DNA of 64,000 bases from Tenericutes bacterium MO-XQ (GTDB lineage: Bacteria; Bacillota_I; Bacilli_A; Acholeplasmatales; Acholeplasmataceae), in contig CP017948.1 in assembly GCA_002838185.1 (NCBI GenBank), positions 1,984,001 through 2,048,000 on the forward strand, given 5' to 3'. Of this stretch, positions 6,982 through 15,799 are shown piece after piece. Under the pieces are notes generated by a model. It was not told the origin of the DNA and did not search any database. It saw nothing but the letters and a program-made list of their open reading frames with translations. The position numbers were made by a program, and so were the translations under genes. How positions within the stretch are numbered: position 1 is the first letter of the stretch; the number at the start of each line of letters is the position of its first letter.

Positions 6982-8328
6982 ATGTTAACAAAACATCAAA
7001 TAAACAATCGCGAAAACATCTTCATCATGGACATGGATAAACTCGTTCCAAACAATCATCTAGTTAGAAAAATAGATAAAGCGATTGATTTCAGTTTTAT
7101 TTATGATATTGTAGAAAATTTATACGCAGATGATATGGGAAGACCATCTATAGACCCAGTCATTTTATTTAAGATTGTCTTTATTCAGTATTTATTTAAC
7201 ATTAGATCCATGAGAAGAACAATTGAAGAAATCGAAGTTAATGCTGCATATCGATGGTTTTTAGGATACGATTTTAATGATGTCGTTCCACACTTTTCAA
7301 CCTTTGGGAAAAACTATGTACGTCGTTTTGAAGGCACTTCTGTTTTTGAAGAGATCTTTAATACGATTTTATATCAAGCCATGAAATTAAAGCTTGTCAA
7401 AATGGATAATATATTTGTCGATGCAACACATATTAAGGCATATGCAAATAAAAGACAAGTCAATGACATTATCATCAATGATTCAACGAACCGGTATGTA
7501 GAATCTCTACAAACAGAAATCAATGAAGTTAGAGTTGAAGAAGGCAAAAAAGAAATAGATTTCAACGAAGCTAAAAAAGTAACAAAGAGCCTTACTGATC
7601 CGGACTGTGGCATGTTTCATAAAGGTGAGAAAGAAAGACAGTTAGCCTATAGTAACCAAGTGATTAGTGATGAAAACGGATGGGTATTAGCATCTCAAGT
7701 ATTTCCAGGTAACTTACACGATAGTCAAACTGGACTGGAAACAGTCATTAATTATATAGAAGCTCATGAAGAAGTTGACATGGCAGTTATGGATTCAGGG
7801 TATGATCATCCAGTATTACTTCATGAATTATTTAAACGAGGTGTTAAGCCTGTGATTCCCTATAAAAGACCTAAAGGAAGAAAAGGTGCTGGTGGATCAT
7901 CCAATATATTATATTTTACAAAACATAGATTCAAATATATTGAACTTCATGATTATTATGTTTGTCCAAATGAAAAAGTCTTAACTTATAGAGGTACCAA
8001 CAAACAAGGCTATAAAGCATATAAAACAAAAACGAAAGATTGTTTAAATTGTCCTTTTAAGACTCAGTGTACAAATCAGAAAACAAAAGTGATACTAAGA
8101 CATTTTTATGAAGCAGATAGTGAAGAAGCTAAACTGATTCGACTATCTGAGATTGGCAAAGAGGTATATCCGAAAAGAAAAACATCAGTTGAAAGGGTGT
8201 TTGGAATTTCAAAAATGAATCATTGTCTGGGATTTACGTTTCTTAGAGGACTTAGGAAAAATGAGGATCGAAGCTTCATGATTTTAAGTATGTACAATTT
8301 GAAAAAGTTAGCCACAATCATGTGGTAA
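6982..8328 (+). CDS. IS1182-family transposase
   Basis: This 448-aa DDE transposase has the N-terminal DUF772-type domain (VPNNHLVRKIDKAIDF near residue 22, then GRPSIDPVILFKIVFIQYLF near 52). A catalytic core follows, with the first aspartate in FVDATHIKAYANK near residue 150 and the second in AVMDSGYDHP near 275. A cysteine cluster (DCLNCPFKTQC near residue 355) and an acidic C-terminal region (TSVERVFGISKMNHCLGF) complete it. It appears full length and undamaged. The start has AAAGG and GGTGAT upstream. It should cut and join the 15-bp ends of the surrounding element. Confidence 0.93.
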   Translation: MLTKHQINNRENIFIMDMDKLVPNNHLVRKIDKAIDFSFIYDIVENLYADDMGRPSIDPVILFKIVFIQYLFNIRSMRRTIEEIEVNAAYRWFLGYDFNDVVPHFSTFGKNYVRRFEGTSVFEEIFNTILYQAMKLKLVKMDNIFVDATHIKAYANKRQVNDIIINDSTNRYVESLQTEINEVRVEEGKKEIDFNEAKKVTKSLTDPDCGMFHKGEKERQLAYSNQVISDENGWVLASQVFPGNLHDSQTGLETVINYIEAHEEVDMAVMDSGYDHPVLLHELFKRGVKPVIPYKRPKGRKGAGGSSNILYFTKHRFKYIELHDYYVCPNEKVLTYRGTNKQGYKAYKTKTKDCLNCPFKTQCTNQKTKVILRHFYEADSEEAKLIRLSEIGKEVYPKRKTSVERVFGISKMNHCLGFTFLRGLRKNEDRSFMILSMYNLKKLATIMW

Positions 8329-8383
8329 TATATCTGCGATTTGACTGGAATTGAGTGAAAAACTCTTTTTTTTATACTCAAAC

Positions 8384-8413
8384 AAAAAAAGAACATCTCA
8401 AAATGAGATATTC
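8384..8413 (-). terminator. IS-borne terminator facing the minus strand
   Basis: Arms 8391-8400 and 8404-8413 pair over 10 bp with one G-U pair in the minus-strand transcript, followed by seven T on that strand. It would stop nrdJ read-through entering the element. A much weaker GAGT/ACTC hairpin with eight T at 8353-8373 may end the transposase transcript on the plus strand. Confidence 0.6.
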
Positions 8414-8444
8414 TTCTTAAAAAACTGTTTTTGTCTACAGTCTG

Positions 8445-8463
8445 AACCGGATAAAATCCGGTT
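8445..8463 (-). terminator. nrdJ terminator stem cut off from its U-tract
   Basis: This right-hand copy of AACCGGATAAAATCCGGTT still forms the stem directly after nrdJ. On the minus strand it is now followed by the IS end (CAGACTG) instead of the T-run, which stayed with the copy at 6722-6740. Intrinsic termination here should be impaired. Confidence 0.8.
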
Positions 8464-8471
8464 TTAATGAT

Positions 8472-10658
8472 TTAGATTGCACATTTTTCGTATACACAGT
8501 CTGGATCACTACATTGAATACATCCTTGTTTTTTAACAAGTACGCCACCACATAGTGGACATAATTCTTTTTCAATCTTTTCAGGTGTATACCCTGATTG
8601 TGAAACAGAAATATGAGTTACATATTCTTTCGCTTCACCTTTCTTCTTGTCGAACCATTTTTCTTCAACATGTAGATGAGGTGGTGTTGCTGGATTTAAA
8701 TCTTTTGTATCTTCGTTAACGCCAGCTAAAATACCTATCTTAGCACAGCGATCTCTAAATACTGTAGCACCTTTTAATCCCTTTGACCAAGCAGTTGTAT
8801 AAATATTCATTACATCTTCAACTGTCGCACTATTATTTAAATTGAATGTTGATGAAATTGCTGTATCAACATATTTTTGAATAGTTGCTTGAACATTTGC
8901 ACGATCTTCAAAAGCAATATTTTGAGATGTGATCAAAGCCCATGCTGGTAAGTTTTCTGGTTCAACATGCATTGCTTTCGCAAGTGCAAGTGGTGTTTTT
9001 TCCCATACAGTAATTGTTTTTTCTTCTTCAAACATACTTACAATTCTTCTTGTATAGTTAATTTGGAAGAATGGCTCTACACCGCCACTTACACCAAGGA
9101 TATTAGAGATTGATCCTGTAGGAGCAATACTTAATAATCTTGAGTTTCTCATACCATATTTCTTAACAAGTTCGTCAGTATCTTTATCGATAGCTGTTTT
9201 GTAGAATGATGAACTTGAAACTTTATCATAATCAAATCTTGGGAATACACCTAACTCTTTTGCATTAAGTGCACTTGCTTTAGTTGCTGTATTAATCATT
9301 CTGCTCATAAGTTTATCTAAAAACTCTAAGAATGGTTTAGATCCATAAGGTAATTTCATAGATAAAGCTAAGTCAGCTAATCCCATAACACCTAAACCAA
9401 TTTCACGATATTCAGTCACATGTTTTCTTTGTTCAGGTAATGCATGACGATCACCTAATAATGTAAGTAATTCATCAAGTGCATAAATCATTTCTGATGT
9501 TACAAAATCAAAACGATCAAAATCATAATGAGCATCATCAGTAAATGGATTTCTAACAAATGCATTTAAATTAATACTTCCTAAATTACATGACCCATGT
9601 GCCATGAGTGGTTGTTCACCACAAGGATTGGTTGCAGTAAATCTCACATCATCATATTCACTCATGAAATGATAATCATTCATATGGTCAATGAACACAA
9701 CACCAGGGTCTCCCATTGTGTGTGCAGCATATCCGACAAGTTTTAATAATTCTTTTGCATTAACTTTCTTTTCGATAATTTCATATGGTGTTTCAAACTT
9801 CATCACCCATTCTTTATTATCTTTAGCAGCTTGCATAAAATCATCAGTTAAAGCAATCGAAATGTTTGCACCATTAACTTTACTCAAATCTAATTTAGTC
9901 GTAATAAAATCAATAATGTCTGGATGATCAATATTTAAAACTAACATTAACGCACCACGTCTAGCGTCTTGTTGTGTATTTAATGTCGTATGTGAATATT
10001 TCTCAGCGAATACCATAACACCAGGTGTAGTATTACTACTGTTATTCACCTTAGCTCCTTTAGGACGAATATTTGATAAATTCATCCCTTGACCGCCACC
10101 GTAGCTATATGTTCTAGCGATTTGATAATCAACCTTATAAATACTTTCTAAGTTATCTTGTGGGTCTTCTGTAACATAACAGTTAGATCCAGTAATATTA
10201 CCTTCTCTACCAATCGCATATAAATTACGACCACCGAAGATCGCTTCTTTTTTTCTTAAAATTTTTTCTAAAGATGATTTTCCTAAACTAATTCTTTTTA
10301 AGAAATCTTTTTTATCTTCACCTTTGATCAAATATTTTTGTAGAATCAAATCCTGTCTTTCATCGTTATCAGACCATGGGTTTTCTCGATCATGTTTTTG
10401 TTTTTCACGATATTTGATATACGCTCTAGCAGCTTCAAACTGCTTAGATTGCATTAAAAAGTCTTCAACGTCATCTTGAATACGTTCAATGTTGACATCT
10501 TCATCCTTTTTATAGCTCTTTGTGATTTTCTCAGCTTGCTTTTGACAGTCTTCTAAAGTAAAGTTCGCACCTACCCCTTTATAGGCTTTAAACATTGCTA
10601 AAGCAATCTTGTTGAAATCAAAGAGTTCCTTTGCCCCATTACGTTTTACTACATACAT
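8472..10658 (-). CDS. nrdJ: Adenosylcobalamin-dependent ribonucleotide reductase (class II)
   Basis: This enzyme reduces ribonucleotides to deoxyribonucleotides with a B12-derived radical. Residues 1-90 are an ATP-cone allosteric domain (YVVKRNGAKELFDFNKIA). The catalytic barrel shows GSNCYVTEDP near residue 153, GGGQGMNLSNIRPKGAKV, RRGALMLVLNIDHPDI, the active-site finger NPCGEQPL near 343 and SNILGVSGGVEPFF. The last 30 residues carry a cysteine cluster (CPLCGG, CIQCSDPDC, EKC) that should relay electrons from thioredoxin. No separate radical subunit gene is nearby, in line with class II. At 728 aa it is typical of the Thermotoga/clostridial type. Its terminator was split by the IS downstream. 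Confidence 0.92.
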   Translation of the reverse strand: MYVVKRNGAKELFDFNKIALAMFKAYKGVGANFTLEDCQKQAEKITKSYKKDEDVNIERIQDDVEDFLMQSKQFEAARAYIKYREKQKHDRENPWSDNDERQDLILQKYLIKGEDKKDFLKRISLGKSSLEKILRKKEAIFGGRNLYAIGREGNITGSNCYVTEDPQDNLESIYKVDYQIARTYSYGGGQGMNLSNIRPKGAKVNNSSNTTPGVMVFAEKYSHTTLNTQQDARRGALMLVLNIDHPDIIDFITTKLDLSKVNGANISIALTDDFMQAAKDNKEWVMKFETPYEIIEKKVNAKELLKLVGYAAHTMGDPGVVFIDHMNDYHFMSEYDDVRFTATNPCGEQPLMAHGSCNLGSINLNAFVRNPFTDDAHYDFDRFDFVTSEMIYALDELLTLLGDRHALPEQRKHVTEYREIGLGVMGLADLALSMKLPYGSKPFLEFLDKLMSRMINTATKASALNAKELGVFPRFDYDKVSSSSFYKTAIDKDTDELVKKYGMRNSRLLSIAPTGSISNILGVSGGVEPFFQINYTRRIVSMFEEEKTITVWEKTPLALAKAMHVEPENLPAWALITSQNIAFEDRANVQATIQKYVDTAISSTFNLNNSATVEDVMNIYTTAWSKGLKGATVFRDRCAKIGILAGVNEDTKDLNPATPPHLHVEEKWFDKKKGEAKEYVTHISVSQSGYTPEKIEKELCPLCGGVLVKKQGCIQCSDPDCVYEKCAI

Positions 10659-10683
10659 ACTTATCTACACCCCTTAATTTTCT

Positions 10684-10721
10684 ATACTAGCATTGTATCA
10701 TATTATGAACTAGTATGTTAA
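10684..10721 (-). promoter_or_regulatory. nrdJ promoter with flanking inverted repeat
   Basis: On the minus strand a TTAACA -35 box (10716-10721) lies 18 bp from a TACAAT -10 box (10692-10697). The arms ATACTAG (10684-10690) and CTAGTAT (10710-10716) bracket the -10 region, 19 bp apart, and could be an operator. No NrdR-like box or cobalamin riboswitch is evident. The rest of the 10659-10897 gap is plain AT-rich sequence plus the terminator at its right end. Confidence 0.4.
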
Positions 10722-10856
10722 GATTTTTTCAATGAAAATACTTTCATTAAAAACAGAAAAAATATAAACAAATTGGATATCGCATAACTATCCTTTTTAC
10801 CCTATTGTTTACATTATAGACGTATATAGTTTTAAGTTCAAAATATTTGCTCGAAG

Positions 10857-10889
10857 AAAAAGAGCTAATCAGAAAAATCTGTTTAGCTC
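10857..10889 (-). terminator. Terminator of the RND-TetR operon
   Basis: GAGCTAA (10862-10868) pairs with TTAGCTC (10883-10889), with an inner CAGA/TCTG stem and an AAAA loop. A run of T follows on the minus strand. Confidence 0.8.
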
Positions 10890-10897
10890 AATAAAAT

Positions 10898-11482
10898 TTA
10901 TAACGTAAATGTTTTAAAAACCTCATCATAAATTAGAATTAATAATTCATCTTCAGTCAAATCCGTTTGATCATTAATGTATTGAAATAACAGTCCATTA
11001 ATTAAAGCTTGGATGACATAACCTCTTGTTTTATCTTGTTTAAATGGAGGTGTTATGATTTGTTGTTCAACTCCCATTTTAAATATACTAAGGAATCTTT
11101 CTTCCATCTTTGATTTTATTTCATCTAGCTTATCATCAAAAGTTGATTGATTCGGATAATTGATTTGATGATGTTTATTCATAATTGTTTCTATGATGTT
11201 TTTTGCATCTTTCATTGCATCTAAAATCATCTTAACCTGTTCAATAAAAGCATCTCTAAACTGCGTTGATTTAAGCGGTTGTGTTAATAAGTTCTCATAG
11301 TAATTAAACATAAACATATACGTATCAGAAACTAACTCATCTTTATTTGAAAAATATTCATAAACAGTAGATTTACCAATCTCAGCTTTTTTAGCAATCT
11401 CAGATAACGATACTTGCGAAATATCTTTATCCTCTTTAATAAAATCAATCATAGTTTCTATGATTTTATCTTTAGTTTGCAT
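10898..11482 (-). CDS. TetR/AcrR-family repressor
   Basis: This regulator probably represses the RND exporter that shares its transcript. The N-terminal 50 residues hold the TetR helix-turn-helix (QVSLSEIAKKAEIGKSTVYEYFSNKDEL). The rest is a helical ligand-binding domain. I place the start at 11482 because AGAGGAG lies eight bases upstream; a longer frame reaches 11524 but has no such site. The start overlaps the RND stop by 11 bp. An 8-bp-arm palindrome over the operon promoter at 14864-14883 is the likely operator, giving autoregulation. It is 194 aa, typical for the family. Confidence 0.9.
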   Translation of the reverse strand: MQTKDKIIETMIDFIKEDKDISQVSLSEIAKKAEIGKSTVYEYFSNKDELVSDTYMFMFNYYENLLTQPLKSTQFRDAFIEQVKMILDAMKDAKNIIETIMNKHHQINYPNQSTFDDKLDEIKSKMEERFLSIFKMGVEQQIITPPFKQDKTRGYVIQALINGLLFQYINDQTDLTEDELLILIYDEVFKTFTL

Positions 11483-14400
11483 CTTTAATCTCCTCTTTAA
11501 TAACCTTTCTATTAAAGACAGCATAAATCGCTGGTACTACAACTAAAGTTAAGATGGTTGCGTATACTAAACCACCAATAGCAGTGATCGCCATAGGTTG
11601 TAATAATTCAGATCCTTCACCAATACCTAAAGCCATAACAAATAAAGCTAAGATTGTAGTCAATGCAGTCATAAAGATTGGTCTTAATCTTGTTTTTCCT
11701 GCTTCTACGATAGCATCTTTAACACCATAACCTTGTTCCCTAAGTTTATTGATATAATCAATCAATACAATACCGTTATTTACAACGACACCAACTAAGA
11801 TAATGAGTCCCATAATGGATACCATAGACAGGTTCATGTTGGTTACAAATAATGCAATAAAACCTCCTGTAAACGCTAATGGGATTGTAGCTAAAATGAT
11901 GAGTGGATAAACAAGAGATTGGAACTGAATTGCCATAATCATGTAAACAAGTAAAATTGCAACAACAGCAGCTATCACTAAATCTTCTACTGCTTGCATA
12001 ATCTCTTCATTTTCACCCACAAATTCTATATCATAACCACTACCATAATTTTCAAAGTCACCTTCAATATATTGATTGACTTGTTCTGTAACATCAGAAC
12101 TAATCAAAGTTACATTAAACCCTTCTTCAACTTGTGCAGTTACTGTTAAATAACGATTTGTTCCATCTGTATAGATCGTTTGAAAACCTGTGATTTTATC
12201 AATACTTGTTACGCTCGTTTCAACATTATTTAAATCATATAAAGGAGCAACCGCTAAACTTTCTAACGATGGGTTTACTGCATCCATAGGGTTAAGTACA
12301 ACAACACCGTTATCAACTTTTAAATATGGATTAACAATGAATTGGATAGGTGTTCCTGGAACATATGTTGGCAGTAAGAAGTTTGGTACATAAATACTCA
12401 TTTGAGAATCTGTTTGATATGTTTCAATCATATCTCTAGTACTATCATCAAATAGTTTTACGCCACCTAAAAACGTTAAATAATCTCCAAATAAATCTAA
12501 ACTAAATCCTTCTAATGCCTCACTAGGGATATTTAAATCATAAGTAATCCCTTCGATTTGAACAGTAACAGCATCATTTGCTGTGAGTCCTGATAAATTA
12601 TCAAATAGGTATTCAAGATTTTTGTTCACATCATCAAGTGTTAAACCATAGACCATAGCTTGATCTTGATTGACAGTTAACTTAACATTATCACTACCTT
12701 GGTTAACACCATTATCAATTTCAACAACGTGATCGACATTTTGTAAAATATTAGAGATATCAGTTGATATTTCTTCAAGGGTTAATAAATCATAACCACT
12801 AATTTTAATGGCTATACCTGATCCACCTGTAAGTGCACCAGCAGAATTTTGAGAACTCACATTAAAATCTAAAATATCATTTTCTGTAAGTCCTTCAATA
12901 TCGTTATATTCATAATTTTCTAATACATCTATGATTAGTGCTTCGTTATCTATGGTTGATAAAGAACGATTCGTTTTTAAATTGATTGTAAAACTAATAT
13001 CAGATCCTGATCCAAACATACTCATCATCGCCATACCACCATTATTACCAATCGTGGTTGCTACTGTTTCAACATCTTCTATATCCAAAAATACTTCAGT
13101 CAATGCATCAGCAAGATTCGCTTTACCTTGGAAAGATGTTAGACTTTGTGTTTCAATACTAATATCAATGCTTCCCTCATCTGATTCAGGAAGTAAGATA
13201 AATCCTTTTTGATAGACCACAAAAAATGAACCTAAAAGTAATAGAATAACAACAGCAAATGTTAAAGCTTTGTGTTTAATAGTAAATAACACTGATGATT
13301 CATACCACGCTTTTAATTTATGAATAACTTTGCCTTCTTTAATTTCTTTTTTATCATTTAATAACTTAGCACTCATAGATGGTACTAAAGATAATGCGAT
13401 GATTAAGCTCGCACTTAAAGCAAATGCAATGGTTAATGCCATAGACATAAACACATCACTAATAAGTCCTTCAACAAATACAATTGGTAAGAATACAGCA
13501 ACAGTAGTTAAGGTAGATGCAGTAATTGCACCAGCAACTTGTTTCGCACCTTCAATAGATGCTTCTACTTTTGATTTACCCTCTTGAATCATACGATATA
13601 TGTTTTCAATAACAACAACGGCATTATCAACAAGCATACCAATTGCAAGCGCCATACCGCCCATAGAAACTAGATTCAATGTAATATTTGAGAAATACAT
13701 AAGCATAAATGCTGCAACTACTGAAATAGGTATAGCTAAGCCAATAATCAGCGTTGGTTTAATATCTTTTAAGAATACAAATAGTACGATGATTGCTAAG
13801 ATACCACCAAAGATAATGTTTTGAACAACGGTGCTAATTGATTGATTAATGTACTCTCCTTGATCAAGTAAAATCATGTATTCTGCATCCGGATTGTTTT
13901 CCACAATCTCATTTAGTGCAGCAATAATATTATCAGATGCTTCAGTGATTCCAATATCATTTTGTTTTTGAAATGATATTTGTATGCCTTGTTGACCATT
14001 GATTTTAGAATAGCTTTCTTCAGATGCATCAATATATTTAATACCGTCAACAATCGCTAACTCAGAAAGTTTTATGACTTCAGCTCCATCATAAGTAATA
14101 GCCAAATTTTCAATAGCTTCTATCGTTTGTGGTTGATCCCCAAGATAAAGCATTCTAATTTCACCTTGATCAAGTGCAACACCAACAAGACCACCTACAT
14201 TTTGTTCTTCTATAATGGTTAATACATCAGTTTGAGTAAGGCCATAAGTAGTTAGCTTTGTTTGATCAAGTCTTACTTGTAAAACAACATCCGCATCACC
14301 AGCGATCGATACATCAGCAACCCCAGGAATACTGTTAAGTTCAGTTAATATATCTTTATTGATCCACTCTGTATTACGGATTAAAATTTCTTCATCAGTT

Positions 14401-14840
14401 AAATCTTCGTTATATGTTTTAAAAAGTGTTACTGTCATAACAGGTAGCATGTCAGGTGATATTCTTAGAATTCTTGTTTGATCAACACCATCTGCAAAAT
14501 TAATGTTATTCAAGTTTTCACGCATCTCAATAACAACTGCATCCATATTGGTTCCATCTGCAAAAGTGACAATCGAAAGAGCGAAGTTTTCATAACTCAT
14601 AGACTCTACTTCTTCAAAATTACCGATGGTAGCAACCGTAGATTCAATCTTATCTGTGACTTCTCTTTCTAGAGTCTCAGGATTTTCTCCAGGGTATGCA
14701 GTAATGGTTACAACAAAAGGTAACTCAATATCTGGAAATAAAGTTAATGGAAGTCTGGTTAAAGAAAATGCTCCTAACACAATAATGATTAAGACACCCA
14801 TTAATACTGTAATTGGTTTTTTTACACTGTAATTGCTCAT
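11472..14840 (-). CDS. RND-family efflux transporter
   Basis: This proton-driven exporter of the AcrB/SwrC type would pump drugs, lipids or peptides out. The N-terminus KKPITVLMGVLIIIVLGAFS is the first helix. Two sets of six helices frame two large external loops. The motif GMALAIGMLVDNAVVVIENIYR marks helix 4 and its proton-relay Asp, and a second conserved block is GLIILVGVVVNNGIVLIDYIN. It is 1122 aa, longer than the usual 1030-1060; an extra segment of roughly 80 residues seems to lie in the second external loop. No membrane-fusion protein gene is adjacent, as expected for a single-membrane cell. The start has AAGGAG upstream. Confidence 0.93.
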   Translation of the reverse strand: MSNYSVKKPITVLMGVLIIIVLGAFSLTRLPLTLFPDIELPFVVTITAYPGENPETLEREVTDKIESTVATIGNFEEVESMSYENFALSIVTFADGTNMDAVVIEMRENLNNINFADGVDQTRILRISPDMLPVMTVTLFKTYNEDLTDEEILIRNTEWINKDILTELNSIPGVADVSIAGDADVVLQVRLDQTKLTTYGLTQTDVLTIIEEQNVGGLVGVALDQGEIRMLYLGDQPQTIEAIENLAITYDGAEVIKLSELAIVDGIKYIDASEESYSKINGQQGIQISFQKQNDIGITEASDNIIAALNEIVENNPDAEYMILLDQGEYINQSISTVVQNIIFGGILAIIVLFVFLKDIKPTLIIGLAIPISVVAAFMLMYFSNITLNLVSMGGMALAIGMLVDNAVVVIENIYRMIQEGKSKVEASIEGAKQVAGAITASTLTTVAVFLPIVFVEGLISDVFMSMALTIAFALSASLIIALSLVPSMSAKLLNDKKEIKEGKVIHKLKAWYESSVLFTIKHKALTFAVVILLLLGSFFVVYQKGFILLPESDEGSIDISIETQSLTSFQGKANLADALTEVFLDIEDVETVATTIGNNGGMAMMSMFGSGSDISFTINLKTNRSLSTIDNEALIIDVLENYEYNDIEGLTENDILDFNVSSQNSAGALTGGSGIAIKISGYDLLTLEEISTDISNILQNVDHVVEIDNGVNQGSDNVKLTVNQDQAMVYGLTLDDVNKNLEYLFDNLSGLTANDAVTVQIEGITYDLNIPSEALEGFSLDLFGDYLTFLGGVKLFDDSTRDMIETYQTDSQMSIYVPNFLLPTYVPGTPIQFIVNPYLKVDNGVVVLNPMDAVNPSLESLAVAPLYDLNNVETSVTSIDKITGFQTIYTDGTNRYLTVTAQVEEGFNVTLISSDVTEQVNQYIEGDFENYGSGYDIEFVGENEEIMQAVEDLVIAAVVAILLVYMIMAIQFQSLVYPLIILATIPLAFTGGFIALFVTNMNLSMVSIMGLIILVGVVVNNGIVLIDYINKLREQGYGVKDAIVEAGKTRLRPIFMTALTTILALFVMALGIGEGSELLQPMAITAIGGLVYATILTLVVVPAIYAVFNRKVIKEEIKDAN

Positions 14841-14863
14841 AAATTTCTCCTTGTTATTTGTTT

Positions 14864-14883
14864 CCGACCGACCGTTCGGTCGG
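14864..14883. promoter_or_regulatory. TetR-type operator upstream of the RND operon
   Basis: Arms CCGACCGA and TCGGTCGG form a perfect 8-bp inverted repeat around CCGT. It is strikingly GC-rich in an AT-rich gap, and lies just downstream of the -10 box where a bound repressor would block transcription. Confidence 0.8.
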
Positions 14884-14894
14884 CTCTAGATTTG

Positions 14895-14923
14895 ATTATA
14901 CCAAATCATATTTATCAATGCAA
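14895..14923 (-). promoter_or_regulatory. Promoter of the RND-TetR operon
   Basis: On the minus strand a TTGCAT -35 box (14918-14923) lies 17 bp from a consensus TATAAT -10 box (14895-14900). The operator at 14864-14883 covers the start-site region. Confidence 0.7.
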
Positions 14924-15015
14924 CTATAATGTGTAATTTCATGAAATACCATAATTTACAAATCACTTTCTATTTTCTAAATTTTAATGTAAACTCTTAT
15001 GTAGGAAGTGATAAC

Positions 15016-15717
15016 ATGAATATTTCAAACATCTTAAAACTATATTTTAAAAAACAACCTGTGACCTTTGTTTTACTCGCACTTAATACGATTATGTTTT
15101 TTGTAGTACTTTTTAATGGAGGATTTGATACAGCTTCATTAACAGCAAATGGTGGTTTAAAACCAATACTTGTCACAGAAAATCAAGAATACTATAGATT
15201 GCTTGTAGCAATGTTTTTGCATGCAGGATTCCTACATTTTTTCATGAATTCCTATTTTTTACTTTATTTAGGAGGATTTACTGAACGATTACTTGGAAGT
15301 GTACGATATGGGATTTTATATATGATTAGTGGTTTAGGATCATCGATTGCTGTTTGGTTATTTAGTGATCCAAATACCGTTACCATCGGAGCGAGTGGTG
15401 CATTATACGGAATTATGGGTGGTTTACTCATATTGACATTCTTAAAACCTAATTGGTTTCATCCGATGGCTATTAGATCTATTAGAGCTATATCATTAAT
15501 TAATATTTTAATTACATTCGCTCTTGGTGGTGTATTAAGTTTTTGGGGTCATATGGGCGGACTTATCATCGGTATCATTATTACTTATCTTTTCATCCCA
15601 GATTACCCAAACTCAAGAACAAGATATAAAGAGCATACAAACATGAGGCAAACCAGTGATGGTCGAATCATTATTGATATGGATGATGTTTCTGATGATG
15701 ATATTTATCAAAATTAA
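15016..15717 (+). CDS. Rhomboid-family intramembrane serine protease
   Basis: This polytopic protease cleaves other proteins within their membrane helices. About six helices are seen. The catalytic serine is in TIGASGALYGIMGG and the catalytic histidine in FWGHMGGLIIG; the supporting HAGFLHFFMNSYFL motif is also present. The C-terminal 45 residues are a hydrophilic tail rich in Asp. I start at 15016 (AGGAAGTG upstream), giving 233 aa; an upstream extension to 14929 lacks a ribosome site and is unlikely. It is the first plus-strand gene after the divergent RND operon. Substrates are unknown. Confidence 0.9.
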   Translation: MNISNILKLYFKKQPVTFVLLALNTIMFFVVLFNGGFDTASLTANGGLKPILVTENQEYYRLLVAMFLHAGFLHFFMNSYFLLYLGGFTERLLGSVRYGILYMISGLGSSIAVWLFSDPNTVTIGASGALYGIMGGLLILTFLKPNWFHPMAIRSIRAISLINILITFALGGVLSFWGHMGGLIIGIIITYLFIPDYPNSRTRYKEHTNMRQTSDGRIIIDMDDVSDDDIYQN

Positions 15718-15767
15718 GAGCCATCAGTTCTATATTACATATCATATTTCAATTTGATTAAAAAAAT

Positions 15768-15796
15768 AAGAGTTGTGAGAAATCACAACTCTTTTT
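15768..15796. terminator. Bidirectional terminator between rhomboid and ABC exporter
   Basis: AAGAGTTGTGA (15768-15778) pairs with TCACAACTCTT (15783-15793) around GAAA. T-runs on both strands serve the convergent genes. Confidence 0.9.
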
Positions 15797-15799
15797 AAT

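Larger units (their letters stand above)
6741..8444 (+). mobile_element. Complete IS1182-family insertion sequence
   Basis: The element is 1704 bp, bounded by 15-bp inverted repeats with one mismatch: CAGGCTGTAGACAAA (6741-6755) and, on the opposite strand, CAGACTGTAGACAAA (8430-8444). One intact transposase gene fills it. It is flanked by a perfect 19-bp duplication of a palindrome. Insertion into stem-loops or terminators with duplication of the whole palindrome is a known habit of IS1182 relatives, as I recall it. The intact ends, intact gene and identical duplications suggest a recent insertion. The 240-bp left part carries a terminator and a structured leader; the right end holds further hairpins. 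Confidence 0.93.

Noticed and set aside
10659-10897. Cobalamin riboswitch or NrdR box before nrdJ
   Set aside because: The 240-bp gap is too short and lacks the B12-box sequence, and no NrdR consensus pair could be found.
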